A stretch of 64,000 nt of DNA from Lientehia hominis (GTDB lineage: Bacteria > Bacillota > Clostridia > Lachnospirales > Lachnospiraceae), in assembly GCF_021044755.1 (NCBI RefSeq), contig NZ_JAJNOR010000003.1, forward strand, positions 1 to 64,000, in the 5' to 3' direction. Of the stretch, positions 1 to 9,357 are shown in pieces; position 1 is the first letter of the stretch; each line of letters begins with the position of its first letter. The notes below the pieces were generated by a model, which had not been told where the DNA came from, did no database searches, and saw only the letters and a program-made list of their open reading frames with translations. The position numbers were made by a program, and so were the translations under genes.

Positions 1-957
1 AAAATGGTATATGAGAGCCACCTTTTTCTTGTGGAACAGCTCCGACATATCCTCAGATTCCCTCGAGGAAACGACATAGTTCAGATTCATGCATTTCTTG
101 ATATCCGCCTGGTTCTCACACCGGAGGATGTTCTCCCAGATCATATCCACATCATAATCCGTCTCTTCCCTCAGGAACTTCATCAGCTTGACTGTCGGCT
201 CCCCGTAGGTAGAATGAAGAAAATCATCATAATCATGCATAAAGCTCCTGCGTTTAAAGAACGGGCATCTCGTCCGCTTCATTAGTTCTGCAGGCATTTT
301 AAGAAGGGGATATTCCCCGTACTCTTCAAGACCGTCCCACTGGGCATATGCCTGCCATTTATATCCGAGCTCCGCGAAGTGATTCGTAAAATACGTCTCA
401 TGGTAAGCCACCGATTCCTTGTAGGTCGTGATCTTCGGAAGATCGTCCCAGTACCTCCTGTAGTCCTCGCTGCCAAAGAGTGTCCTCCTCGCTACAATAA
501 AATGGGACTGCAGATGCTCTCTTATATAGCCGCAGTCGATGATCCCATACGGGTCAAAATCCACCTTATAATAGATATTGGCACCCCAGAAGTCAAGGTC
601 ACGCCGGCCCATGCCGTCAAACATTTCCTGCAAAGCAAAAACAGGACCCATAATAGTATGGTTCATCATGACAAGTTCATCATACTCTCCGAGTTTCTCC
701 CAGCCGATCTTCTTCAGCGCGTATTTATAAGCCCCAACATCCAGTCCCTCATTCTCCCGCTCCCATACGCAGCCGGTAAACTCCTGAAAAGCCCTTCTGC
801 CCGCCTCTGTAAGCGTGCCATTCACCACGACATAAATGTCCCTGGCACATTTCTTCATTTCCCGGAGCATATAGGATACATAACGGTCCACCACTCCCTG
901 TCTGTCGTAGAAAAAATATATAACCGCCCTGTTCTTCGTGCCTTTTTCTATCTTCAT
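1..957 (-). CDS. rgpF: Rhamnan synthesis protein F-like (RgpF), C-terminal part beyond the window
   Basis: The minus-strand reading frame opens at ATG 957 and is still open at base 1, so 319 codons are visible and the C-terminus is missing. The start follows an AGAAAGG ribosome binding site about 8 nt upstream. The protein has the N-terminal hallmarks of the RgpF family (PF05045): AVIYFFYDRQGVVDRY near residue 12, ENEGLDVGAYKYAL near residue 70, and GSEDYRRYW near residue 150. Family members take part in assembly of rhamnose-containing cell-wall polysaccharide. It is the last visible gene of the glycan locus, downstream of rmlC, the ABC exporter and an SDR epimerase, which fits a rhamnan-type polymer. 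Its exact reaction cannot be read from the sequence. Confidence 0.8.
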   Translation of the reverse strand, partial: MKIEKGTKNRAVIYFFYDRQGVVDRYVSYMLREMKKCARDIYVVVNGTLTEAGRRAFQEFTGCVWERENEGLDVGAYKYALKKIGWEKLGEYDELVMMNHTIMGPVFALQEMFDGMGRRDLDFWGANIYYKVDFDPYGIIDCGYIREHLQSHFIVARRTLFGSEDYRRYWDDLPKITTYKESVAYHETYFTNHFAELGYKWQAYAQWDGLEEYGEYPLLKMPAELMKRTRCPFFKRRSFMHDYDDFLHSTYGEPTVKLMKFLREETDYDVDMIWENILRCENQADIKKCMNLNYVVSSRESEDMSELFHKKKVALIYHF

Positions 958-979
958 CGCATCGGCCTTTCTTCTGCAT

Positions 980-1813
980 CTATCCCATGATTTTACGAAT
1001 CTTTTCCGAATCCCCCCATACTCCAGGTGAATCATATGGACGATCCGGATACGCTCCATATTCCGGCCTTATCTTAAAACCATTAGTCTGTATAAATTCA
1101 TTTACTTTATCCGCTAATGATACAGGCATTCCACTGCAGCAATTAATAACACCTGTTATTTCATCTTGGTTCACTACACAGGATATCTGCTCTGCCAATT
1201 GATCTATATTTATAAAATCATATTTATTTTTACCACTATTAAAAGGAAAGGTCTCCTTCCCCTCTCGTTCCATCTGTCCTATCTTTGTAAAAATTGAATG
1301 ACTCTTTAAATCATCTCCACAGATATAATAGGCACGAATCCAGTAGCATACCGCCTGATACTCTTTTACGAGCTGCATTGTCATCTGCCTTAAAGAATTT
1401 TTTGAAATACCATATAAAGAACTGGGATTAGCCGGTGTATCCTCTTTTATCGGGCCCTCCCAATATCCAATCTCATGCATCGTTCCCATCACAGCTATAC
1501 GGCGCAGCCCTCCTTTTAACAAATTTCTGATAAAAGTATAATGTGCCGGCAAATCCAAAATATGGGAATCGGCATTATGAACAAATCCGTTTCTCCATGC
1601 CATATGAAGCACCACATCCGGCTTTCCTAACTGCTCATAAATATCATCGTCGCCAGAAAAAATGGGGACAGAAATTTTTTCAGCCCTATCGTCGATTCCA
1701 TCCAGCACAAGATCATCAGCAATCACCCGATTCCCCATATTCAAAAGCGTCTCTACCACGTGACGACCAATATAACCATTAGCACCTGTTATCAATACCG
1801 TTCTTTTTTGCAT
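980..1813 (-). CDS. NAD(P)-dependent SDR epimerase/dehydratase, sugar nucleotide type
   Basis: This 277-residue extended SDR protein starts at ATG 1813, preceded by GAGGTG at 6 nt. A longer upstream frame exists but has no ribosome binding site and would run into the wzt gene. The N-terminal Rossmann motif GANGYIG (about residues 10-16) binds NAD(P). The catalytic tyrosine and lysine are in YGISK (around residue 140). The family interconverts nucleotide-activated sugars. Its place after rmlC and the ABC exporter and before rgpF suggests it finishes a deoxysugar precursor, for example as a 4-reductase or epimerase acting on dTDP-4-keto-6-deoxyhexose. That role is inference; the sequence shows only the fold and catalytic motif. 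Confidence 0.8.
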   Translation of the reverse strand: MQKRTVLITGANGYIGRHVVETLLNMGNRVIADDLVLDGIDDRAEKISVPIFSGDDDIYEQLGKPDVVLHMAWRNGFVHNADSHILDLPAHYTFIRNLLKGGLRRIAVMGTMHEIGYWEGPIKEDTPANPSSLYGISKNSLRQMTMQLVKEYQAVCYWIRAYYICGDDLKSHSIFTKIGQMEREGKETFPFNSGKNKYDFINIDQLAEQISCVVNQDEITGVINCCSGMPVSLADKVNEFIQTNGFKIRPEYGAYPDRPYDSPGVWGDSEKIRKIMG

Positions 1814-1907
1814 TTTTTCACCTCGTTTATGCATTCGGATTTTCATAAAAAAATATAATAAGTTTATTATACTACCTTTAATACCATGTTTCAATTCCCA
1901 AAAACTG

Positions 1908-2654
1908 CTACCTTCTTCGGCCATCTGGTCCGGATATATCATAAGCGTCGCAGACTTCTTTAGTTGGCCCAAACATCTTTACGGTACCGCCTTCCAGCCA
2001 AACCACATGATCACACATTTCACGGACCTGCTCCATACTATGTGATACAAACAAAACTGTAGTACCTCCTCCCATTAACTCCAGCATCCTTTTTTTACTC
2101 TTTCTTTGAAAATTCTCATCACCAACAGATAAAATTTCATCCACTATTAGAATTTCCGGTTCCACAACAGTTGCAACGGAAAAAGCCAGCCGCACCAACA
2201 TACCAGAAGAATAATTCCGAATAGGACTGTAAATAAAATCTCCCAGTTCCGAAAACTCTAAAATCTCTTCATACTTACTTTCAAGAAACTCCTTAGAATA
2301 TCCCAGAATCGCACCGTTTAAAAAAACATTTTCTTTTCCGCTTAAATCCATATCAAAGCCAGAACCTAATTCAAGCATAGGCACAATATTTCCATATCGT
2401 TCCACTTCACCCTTTGTCGGCTTCAGAATACCAGAAATGATTTTTAATATCGTACTTTTTCCTGCTCCATTTCGTCCGATAATACCAAGGACCTCACCTT
2501 TTTGTACCTCAAAATTCACATTTTCTAACGCCCAAAACTCCCTGAACTTTAATTTCTTTTTTAGAAAAGCCGTAATGAACTCCTTGATACTTGTTATATT
2601 ATCATTCGCCATTAAAAATCTCATCGAAACATCATTTACTTTTACCATCACCAT
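1908..2654 (-). CDS. Polysaccharide ABC exporter, ATP-binding subunit (Wzt/TagH type, no C-terminal glycan domain)
   Basis: A 248-residue ABC ATPase. ATG 2654 is chosen because AGAGGT precedes it by 8 nt and it lies just after the permease stop at 2668; further in-frame codons upstream would overlap the permease. Visible motifs are Walker A GRNGAGKST (about residue 60), signature YSSGML, Walker B ILIVDE and the switch histidine in FVSHS. The region between, with MLELGSGFDMDLSGKEN, is typical of the O-antigen/teichoic acid exporter class (Wzt, RfbB, TagH). Wzt proteins that recognise glycan ends carry an extra C-terminal carbohydrate-binding domain; this one ends soon after the ATPase core. 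It pairs with the permease immediately upstream. Confidence 0.9.
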   Translation of the reverse strand: MVMVKVNDVSMRFLMANDNITSIKEFITAFLKKKLKFREFWALENVNFEVQKGEVLGIIGRNGAGKSTILKIISGILKPTKGEVERYGNIVPMLELGSGFDMDLSGKENVFLNGAILGYSKEFLESKYEEILEFSELGDFIYSPIRNYSSGMLVRLAFSVATVVEPEILIVDEILSVGDENFQRKSKKRMLELMGGGTTVLFVSHSMEQVREMCDHVVWLEGGTVKMFGPTKEVCDAYDISGPDGRRR

Positions 2655-2667
2655 CTGGTTTACCTCT

Positions 2668-4113
2668 TTATATATGAAGAACAAATTGATCCTGAGCTTT
2701 TTTGAATAAAAGACCGCCAATTAATAACGCTGCAAGCGCAAATCCAAAGCACAAGATAAACTGCATCGGTTCCGGAGAAATCCCGTCTATAATAATCGTC
2801 CGGAAAAAGCTCACATAATGATACATCGGATTTATCTTCTGAAATGGATGTAAAAAAGTCCCTTCTATTAACGAAATAGGATAAATAATCGGAGTTGCAT
2901 ACATCCACAGCAGTGTAAATACTCCCCATAAAAATTGCATATCACGAAAGAATACCATCGCGGTAGAAAGGAAAAAAGAAATACCAATTACAAATAATAA
3001 AAAACAAACCAGCCCAAAGGGAATCAAAAAATAGGCCAGCGTAATTTTAGTCCCGGTAATCAATGCAACCAAAAACAACGGTATCAGCGACAGTAACAAG
3101 TTAATGGATGTCGACAAAACTTTAGAAACCGGATAGATATATTTTGGAACGTATACCTTAGTGATCAGTGAAGCATTCCCTGTTATAGCATTCATAGCCT
3201 GTGTTGTTGCATCTGTAAAAAAGTTAAAAAACACAACACCTGTCAATAAATATGCCGGATATGCAGGAACGTCAAATCGAAATATGCGTGAAAAAACGAC
3301 ATACTGAACTCCCATTGTCAATAAAGGATTCAAAAAACTCCATAAAACCCCCAATACGGAACGTTTATACTTAGTCTTAAAATCCCTCGAGATTAATTGC
3401 TTTAATAAAAATTCGTATCTTTCCACCGTATATAGGAATTTAAGGCCCCACGTCAGTTTTCCTTGTCTCTCGGCCCTTATATTCCACCCGCAAAACAATA
3501 GGAGAAATACAAAAACAATACCTAACGCCACTGGGTACCATATGGCATGACTAGAATCATTGGATTGAATCGCTTTCACACACAAAGAACGGTTCTCAAA
3601 TTCCATGCCGTTTACAAACAGACTGGCACCATCAGGTTTAGTCGACTGAGTTGTCATTGTGACAGCGCTTCCCTCATTACTTCCTTTAAATGTAAAGCGC
3701 AGACCAATAATACCATTCTCAATCTCTGCAGTATTTATACGCTTATTCAGCTTAAAAGACTGCCATTCTCCATTTCCTAATTCAGATATGGCCGCTGAAC
3801 TTTCTGCCAGGACTTCATTGCTTGACATATCAAGGACTTCTAAATAAACGGTTCCCGAATTTTCTCGTCCATAAGTAAGAAAGTAACCTTCTACGTCATT
3901 CAAATATTTATGTTTACTCTTAAACGTCTGAAGAATACTGATTCCATCTGTCAATTCCCCTAAATCTTTTTCAGGCGTCTCCGCGATAGCATACTGTTCT
4001 ACTGACGTATATTTTATCTGCTCATCCGCAATAAAGAGAAAAAGGAATGCACACAGAACATATATGCCAAGTAATGCAGCACAAATTTTTTTAAGATTAT
4101 ATTTTTTATTCAT
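2668..4113 (-). CDS. Polysaccharide ABC exporter permease with an N-terminal extracytoplasmic domain (Wzm-like fusion)
   Basis: A 481-residue protein in two parts. Residues about 230-481 are an ABC-2 type permease (PF01061) of the Wzm/TagG class, with SRDFKTKYKRSVLGVLWSFLNPL and about six membrane segments. Ahead of it are a first membrane helix (about residues 10-29), about 160 residues of predicted beta-rich extracytoplasmic sequence, and another helix (about 192-212). Ordinary Wzm proteins are about 260 residues and lack this extension. The ATP-binding partner follows directly and its ribosome binding site overlaps the end of this gene. AGAAAGG precedes the start. Inference: the outer domain may bind or check the exported glycan, replacing the domain absent from the ATPase. 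Confidence 0.85.
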   Translation of the reverse strand: MNKKYNLKKICAALLGIYVLCAFLFLFIADEQIKYTSVEQYAIAETPEKDLGELTDGISILQTFKSKHKYLNDVEGYFLTYGRENSGTVYLEVLDMSSNEVLAESSAAISELGNGEWQSFKLNKRINTAEIENGIIGLRFTFKGSNEGSAVTMTTQSTKPDGASLFVNGMEFENRSLCVKAIQSNDSSHAIWYPVALGIVFVFLLLFCGWNIRAERQGKLTWGLKFLYTVERYEFLLKQLISRDFKTKYKRSVLGVLWSFLNPLLTMGVQYVVFSRIFRFDVPAYPAYLLTGVVFFNFFTDATTQAMNAITGNASLITKVYVPKYIYPVSKVLSTSINLLLSLIPLFLVALITGTKITLAYFLIPFGLVCFLLFVIGISFFLSTAMVFFRDMQFLWGVFTLLWMYATPIIYPISLIEGTFLHPFQKINPMYHYVSFFRTIIIDGISPEPMQFILCFGFALAALLIGGLLFKKAQDQFVLHI

Positions 4114-4148
4114 TAGAATAAACCTTTCTCATATAACATCCTGAACGG

Positions 4149-4703
4149 TCAGAATTTAAAAGTTTCTTTTAATCCCTTCCATTTCTGATCTTTATCTGAA
4201 ATAATCAGTTCAACATCCTTCTGAAGCGGCCATTCAACACCGATATCAGGATCGTTCCAGGCCACCCCGCCTTCATCTCCCGGATGATAGAAGTCCGTAC
4301 ATTTATATACAAATTCTGCTTCGTCGCTAAGCACAAGAAAACCGTGAGCAAATCCAGGTGAGATATAGAATTGTTTTTTATTTTCAGCAGATAATTCCAC
4401 TCCAAACCATTTTCCATACGTTTCCGAATCGGACCGCAGATCGACCGCAACATCGAAAACTGTTCCCTTGATCACGCGTACTAATTTCCCCTGTGGATAC
4501 TGCTTCTGAAAATGCAGCCCTCTGAGGACTCCCTTTACTGACATAGATTGATTATCCTGCACAAACACCATATTCAAGCCTGCTTCTTTAAAATCATTAT
4601 AATTATATGTTTCCATAAAATATCCCCTTGCATCTGGATATACCGTTGGCTCGATAACATATAACCCCTTAATGGCGCATGACGTTACTTTTATTTTTCC
4701 CAT
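4149..4703 (-). CDS. rmlC: dTDP-4-dehydrorhamnose 3,5-epimerase
   Basis: A 184-residue cupin that epimerises C3 and C5 of dTDP-4-dehydro-6-deoxyglucose on the way to dTDP-L-rhamnose. Family motifs are intact: DARGYFMETYN near residue 24, QDNQSMSVKGVLRGLHFQ near residue 49 with the catalytic His of GLHFQ, VIKGTVFDVAVDLR, and PGFAHGFLVLSD with its conserved His. The length matches the family. An AGGAGA ribosome binding site precedes ATG 4703. It is the first gene behind the internal promoter at 4766-4794. rmlA, rmlB and rmlD are not in the window and must lie elsewhere, although the SDR protein at 980-1813 could stand in for the last reduction. Confidence 0.95.
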   Translation of the reverse strand: MGKIKVTSCAIKGLYVIEPTVYPDARGYFMETYNYNDFKEAGLNMVFVQDNQSMSVKGVLRGLHFQKQYPQGKLVRVIKGTVFDVAVDLRSDSETYGKWFGVELSAENKKQFYISPGFAHGFLVLSDEAEFVYKCTDFYHPGDEGGVAWNDPDIGVEWPLQKDVELIISDKDQKWKGLKETFKF

Positions 4704-4765
4704 TCTTATCTCTCCTATTTTTATTCATTTTTAATATAAACAGCCATTTTATATAACACTTCAAA

Positions 4766-4794
4766 ATTATAGCATGTATCAGTTACTTTATCAA
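4766..4794 (-). promoter_or_regulatory. Vegetative promoter upstream of rmlC
   Basis: On the minus strand TTGATA (4789-4794) and TATAAT (4766-4771) are separated by exactly 17 bp, with TGC just before the -10 (extended -10). It sits 63 bp upstream of the rmlC start, in the 121-bp gap after the large glycosyltransferase. This would make rmlC, the ABC exporter, the SDR gene and rgpF a separately initiated unit inside the glycan locus. Confidence 0.75.
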
Positions 4795-4824
4795 GTTACC
4801 TTCCCTCGAGCGGCTATTTCCTGT

Positions 4825-7329
4825 TCATCTTAATGAACCGTCTCCTTTTTCCAAAGTTAAATTTTTATTATAATACGGGTCACCCTTGCTAAGAATATCG
4901 TTCCATTTATCACTCATATAGTCAATTTCCTTCTGAAACCTCAATTGTTTTTCTACGGTATCTTCTTTTCCCCGGCTTTTCGATTCATAGTGATTCAGAC
5001 TGACCAACGGTTCATACAATATATCGTATCCTTTTTCTCTGACTTTCAGGCAGAAATCCACATCATTAAACGCAACTGCCAGTCTCTCCTCGAACCCTGC
5101 TACTTCCTCAAATACTGATCTTCTTACCATCATACATGCCGCAGTCACCGCACTTAAATTTTGCTGCACCTGTGCCCTTCCAAATTTGCCCATTGAGTCA
5201 GCAGGGAATCCATTATAAATATGTCCTGCGATTCCTCCAAGCCCTATTATCACTCCACAATGCTGTAAGGTCATATCTGGATAATACAATTTAACTCCCA
5301 CCACCGCTGTGTTCTGTCTCTGGCAGTCCGCAACCAAAATCTGCAGCCAATTCTCCTCTAAAACTTCAGTGTCATTGTTCAAAAAAACCAAAAACTCTCC
5401 ACTGCTGGCTTTCACACCAAAATTATTTATTGCAGAATAATTAAACTTCTGCTTCCACCGCACGACCTTAATTCTATTATTTTTCTCCAGTTCATTGTAA
5501 TATTCTTGTATCTCTTCTGTCACACTATTATTTTCAACAATAATAATTTCATAATTTGTATAAGAAGTTTTCTTCAGAATAGAATCTATGCATATTTTCA
5601 GGCTTTCTTTTTCATCCTTATTAGGTATGATTATCGATACAAGCGGGTTTCCTTTTTGACTATAATATACTTGGTAATAACCTAAATGGCCAGGGAAATG
5701 TGCTACTTTTCCATCAATACCGCATCTCTCTAGATGGGCTGCAATGGCTTTCCGCCCCGCCTCATAACAATACATCTTATTTTCTGAGTTCGCTGCTGTA
5801 GACTCACTATGAATTCTCCAATGATACAATACTTTAGGTATATGGACAACCTTATCTGCTTTTTCTGTACACCTCAAAATAAAATCATAATCCTGAGAAC
5901 CATCAAAAGTTGAATCAAATTTGCCGACTTTATCAATGATTTTTTTACTAGCCACAAAAAAATGGCAGATATAATTATTGGATCTTAATAGATCCATATT
6001 AAAGTCAGATTTAAAATGAGGATCATAAAACACTTTCAAATTCTTAGACGCTTTATCCTCATCAGAATAAAACACATCCGCATCAGGATTTTGATTTATG
6101 GCCTCTGCAACTTCAAATAACGCATCAGGCGTTAATACGTCATCATGATCCAATAATGCTATAAATTCTCCTGCCGCCATCATCATAGCCTGATTTGTAT
6201 TTCCAGAGATCCCTTCATTTTTATCTAATTTTTTATACAAAATCCTAGAATCTGTCTTCCTCTTTGACTCTACCACATCTCTTACGACACAGTCTTCACT
6301 GCCCCCATCAGCAATACACAGTTCCCAATTTTCATAAGACTGTTTCTGCACGGAATCTATCATTTGTATTAAAAATTCTTTAGGAGTATGATAAGCTGGC
6401 ACCACAATACTGATCTTGGGATTATAAACAAATATCTTCCGCCTCTGATCTTCAAGGATTGTATTATCAGCCATATTTTTTCTAAACCATCTGTCATACA
6501 GGCACATTTCATTCGTATAACGGTCCTTCCACCCCTCTTTCAGCACCGCCGGACCTTTTTTAATTAAGGTTGCCATATCTCCTTTGATATCGCTCCAAGA
6601 AGTTTCTTTAATAATCTCCAGCAAATCTTGATATTTTTTACTTCTTTTCTTTGTTTGTTTTATAATAGCCTTTCTAGTTATATGCACCGTCGAACTATGT
6701 TCGCTGTCGCTGATCATCATTTGAAATCTTGATGTTTTTTCGTCGGAAAGTTCAATTTGGAAACCTGCTAAGTATCGATAAGCATCTCCAAAAAACAATC
6801 TGCTAATGTCGGAGCGCGCTGATCGCCTTAATTTAAATGCTATCGGACTTCCTCCTTCATCTTTGAGCTCATAATTCAATGGTTCTTCCGACATCGAGAC
6901 AGCCCAGCCTTCAATCGTGATGATTCCGCTATCTATATCCAATTTATCCAAAGAGTAAACTATGGAACTTTTCTCAGCCAATTCCATCATATCAGCTTTA
7001 GAACATTTAAATATAATCAATTTTGTTTCATTTTTCTCTGCTTTTATATATAGATCTTCCTGCAGGCTGTTCTCTTCTAACGACACGCGCAGAACAAAAC
7101 CAATCCCTTTCGTCTCGTTTATATGTTGTTTCGCTGATAATTCATTGATTACATCTTTCCGAAAAATTCTCTCTTCAAAATCAGCAGAAACTCTATTCTC
7201 ACCTATATAGAAAGTTAAGGTGTAATCATCGCGTCCATTAACCACACACCAACCTTGTACATTTAGATAGAAACAAGATTCTTTCACATAACATGTTGCA
7301 GCATCTATCGCATATCTATCCATCTTCAC
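4825..7329 (-). CDS. Two-domain family 2 glycosyltransferase with N-terminal beta-rich region
   Basis: About 834 residues. The start is set at GTG 7329, where GGGAGG (7339-7344) lies 9 nt upstream and the previous gene has already stopped (7353). In-frame ATGs at 7362 and 7386 have poor ribosome binding sites and would overlap that gene. Residues about 1-230 hold two modules with a GWCVVN / EGWAVS pattern often seen before glycosyltransferases. The first GT-A domain begins at PKISIVVPAY (about residue 305) with LLDHDDVLTP and SDEDK. The second begins at PLVSIIIPNK with FLNNDTEVL and ends near the C-terminus with AFNDVDFCLK. Two domains suggest it adds two sugars or extends the chain, probably with rhamnose. 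The exact donor is unknown. Confidence 0.85.
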   Translation of the reverse strand: MKMDRYAIDAATCYVKESCFYLNVQGWCVVNGRDDYTLTFYIGENRVSADFEERIFRKDVINELSAKQHINETKGIGFVLRVSLEENSLQEDLYIKAEKNETKLIIFKCSKADMMELAEKSSIVYSLDKLDIDSGIITIEGWAVSMSEEPLNYELKDEGGSPIAFKLRRSARSDISRLFFGDAYRYLAGFQIELSDEKTSRFQMMISDSEHSSTVHITRKAIIKQTKKRSKKYQDLLEIIKETSWSDIKGDMATLIKKGPAVLKEGWKDRYTNEMCLYDRWFRKNMADNTILEDQRRKIFVYNPKISIVVPAYHTPKEFLIQMIDSVQKQSYENWELCIADGGSEDCVVRDVVESKRKTDSRILYKKLDKNEGISGNTNQAMMMAAGEFIALLDHDDVLTPDALFEVAEAINQNPDADVFYSDEDKASKNLKVFYDPHFKSDFNMDLLRSNNYICHFFVASKKIIDKVGKFDSTFDGSQDYDFILRCTEKADKVVHIPKVLYHWRIHSESTAANSENKMYCYEAGRKAIAAHLERCGIDGKVAHFPGHLGYYQVYYSQKGNPLVSIIIPNKDEKESLKICIDSILKKTSYTNYEIIIVENNSVTEEIQEYYNELEKNNRIKVVRWKQKFNYSAINNFGVKASSGEFLVFLNNDTEVLEENWLQILVADCQRQNTAVVGVKLYYPDMTLQHCGVIIGLGGIAGHIYNGFPADSMGKFGRAQVQQNLSAVTAACMMVRRSVFEEVAGFEERLAVAFNDVDFCLKVREKGYDILYEPLVSLNHYESKSRGKEDTVEKQLRFQKEIDYMSDKWNDILSKGDPYYNKNLTLEKGDGSLR

Positions 7330-7352
7330 AGGACATTTCCTCCCATTATTTA

Positions 7353-9347
7353 TTACAGGCATCTCATTCCCAGCATTTGCGTCCATATCATTGCAAACAG
7401 CAAAAACGCTGATATGGAAATAACAACAAAATTACGCACGGAGTCCGAACACGAAATCCGAATTTTTTTATTTCCCGCAGCCAAAAACAGCGGCAGTAAG
7501 AGCGGCACAAAGTATCTGCCCTGCACTCCTGAAATGTAACTGCTGCCGGGAACTGTAAAAGTCAGATAAAAGGCAGTCCAAATCAAACTGACACTGGCAG
7601 CAGCTATTAAAAACAAAAAGAATTTTTGTTTGCCTGACAGTATCTTTTTATCACCTGAACCTTCTGTTAAGATCACAATACATGTATAAACAATGCTCAC
7701 TGTTCCAAAACCGGCAATGCCCCAATGGCCTAAGATCAAGAAAGCTTCTGCTCCCATCAGACAGGAAGGCAGCCTTCTCCATATATTTTGAAATAGAATT
7801 TTTATATAGGAAAAAGGCTGAGTCAAAACGTACCTCATCTGAAGAGCTACATTGACGTCCCCGCCTCTAGTATCACCGAAATTAGAGGGTGACATAAGGC
7901 TGGGCAGAACAAATGAGGCAAGCAGCGCTAAAAATATAAATACAACTCCCGCACGCATCAGCCATTTCTGACGTTTATTTTCAAATTTAGAACCAGAAAT
8001 CAATAAGCCGATCAGCACCAGCGGTGCATATACCGCTTTCGGCAGTATCCCCCATACCAAACAAGCTAAGGCCACAAAATAATCTGTCCAGGAAAACCTC
8101 CTGTCTTTTTCTATTATCTCCCGCAAGAGCAAAGACAGCCCAAGGGATATAAAAGCAATCACCACAGAATCGTAAGAATAACAGCAAGCTAAAAACATGG
8201 GGGTCGGCATCAAAGCTATCACTGTTAAAATTCTTTTGCCAGTCGGAATTATACGTATCGCCAGACACATGATCAAACAGTAAAGAAGAAGCCCTCCAAA
8301 ACGCCCAAACTGATAAAGCACCGTAAACGGCATATGGAGAAATCTTCCCGCTTTTAAAAACAATGCCGGAGCTATATAACCGGTTGTATAGATGTCTACC
8401 CCGGAACTTTGGATAACGGCTCCTGTCCCTCCTTCTGCACAAACGTCATTAAAATATTTGTCAATTTCTTGTCGTTCCTCTAAAGAAGAAGGCAGATTCA
8501 ATGGCCAGGTTTCTATCCCACAGTTGAAAAGATTGACAAAATCGGATGATACTTCCTCTCCCCCTGGATATAGGGATAATTCATAAGCTCTGCGAAAATG
8601 AATTTCTTCGTCCCATCCTACCTTCGTAGCTGGAAAGCACAAAAGCATGAGGATACCACCTGCCAGACCGACTGTCAAAAACAAATATTCAATTTTCTTT
8701 CCAAAAAAACCATGATAAACAGATATAAACAAAATCAATAAACAAATCAAAAATACGATCACAATCCTGTAAGGATTCCAGTTGAATACATTTTTCACGT
8801 AAAATCCTGTTATATCCAATTCCAGAGAAGACAGATCGATATAGCTGACACCATCCTCTAAAAGTAATGACGTATCCGTATATAGTTCAATCCAATCTAC
8901 ATTACGCCTGATATTAATCACAGATTGGCGGATGACCGCACTGTTCTTATCTATCAGTTCTTTTTGTTCAGCTTTCCCAAATTCATTATGATATTGTATC
9001 CTCACCTTCATATCCAGAAGGCCTTCGTAATGATACGTATATACGAATTTATCAACGTATCTGCCCTGCAGATCCAAATGGATGGTTCCGCTGTTTTCAG
9101 TAAACCGGTATCCTTCTCCAGTATTGCTAAAGCCCGTTACATCAATATCTTCCTCAGATATTTGAAGCATCCCTTTCTCATTCCCTTTCAAACGGATATA
9201 AGAAAGGTTGCTCCCCACTTCTATACAGATTGTAAACAGCACTATCAAAAATAGACCTATCGATAATTTTTTCCACCTCTTAAGATGCTCAATCTTATAT
9301 GCCATTCTTCTGAATATTCCTACCGTCACTCTTTCACTTTTATCCAT
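7353..9347 (-). CDS. DUF2142 family multi-spanning membrane protein (first of a tandem pair)
   Basis: A 664-residue integral membrane protein with about 10-12 hydrophobic segments. One helix near residues 28-45 is followed by a roughly 150-residue soluble stretch before the main membrane core. The core contains the DUF2142 signature: a hydrophobic helix ending in CFPATKVGWDEEIHFRRAY, with acidic residues just outside the membrane as in GT-C glycosyltransferases. AAGGAG lies 6 nt before ATG 9347. The next gene upstream (9358-10932) is a paralogue. DUF2142 proteins occur in polysaccharide loci and are suspected lipid-linked-sugar transferases, but no reaction is proven. Role here is inferred from context. 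Confidence 0.75.
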   Translation of the reverse strand: MDKSERVTVGIFRRMAYKIEHLKRWKKLSIGLFLIVLFTICIEVGSNLSYIRLKGNEKGMLQISEEDIDVTGFSNTGEGYRFTENSGTIHLDLQGRYVDKFVYTYHYEGLLDMKVRIQYHNEFGKAEQKELIDKNSAVIRQSVINIRRNVDWIELYTDTSLLLEDGVSYIDLSSLELDITGFYVKNVFNWNPYRIVIVFLICLLILFISVYHGFFGKKIEYLFLTVGLAGGILMLLCFPATKVGWDEEIHFRRAYELSLYPGGEEVSSDFVNLFNCGIETWPLNLPSSLEERQEIDKYFNDVCAEGGTGAVIQSSGVDIYTTGYIAPALFLKAGRFLHMPFTVLYQFGRFGGLLLYCLIMCLAIRIIPTGKRILTVIALMPTPMFLACCYSYDSVVIAFISLGLSLLLREIIEKDRRFSWTDYFVALACLVWGILPKAVYAPLVLIGLLISGSKFENKRQKWLMRAGVVFIFLALLASFVLPSLMSPSNFGDTRGGDVNVALQMRYVLTQPFSYIKILFQNIWRRLPSCLMGAEAFLILGHWGIAGFGTVSIVYTCIVILTEGSGDKKILSGKQKFFLFLIAAASVSLIWTAFYLTFTVPGSSYISGVQGRYFVPLLLPLFLAAGNKKIRISCSDSVRNFVVISISAFLLFAMIWTQMLGMRCL

Positions 9348-9357
9348 CTGTATCTCC

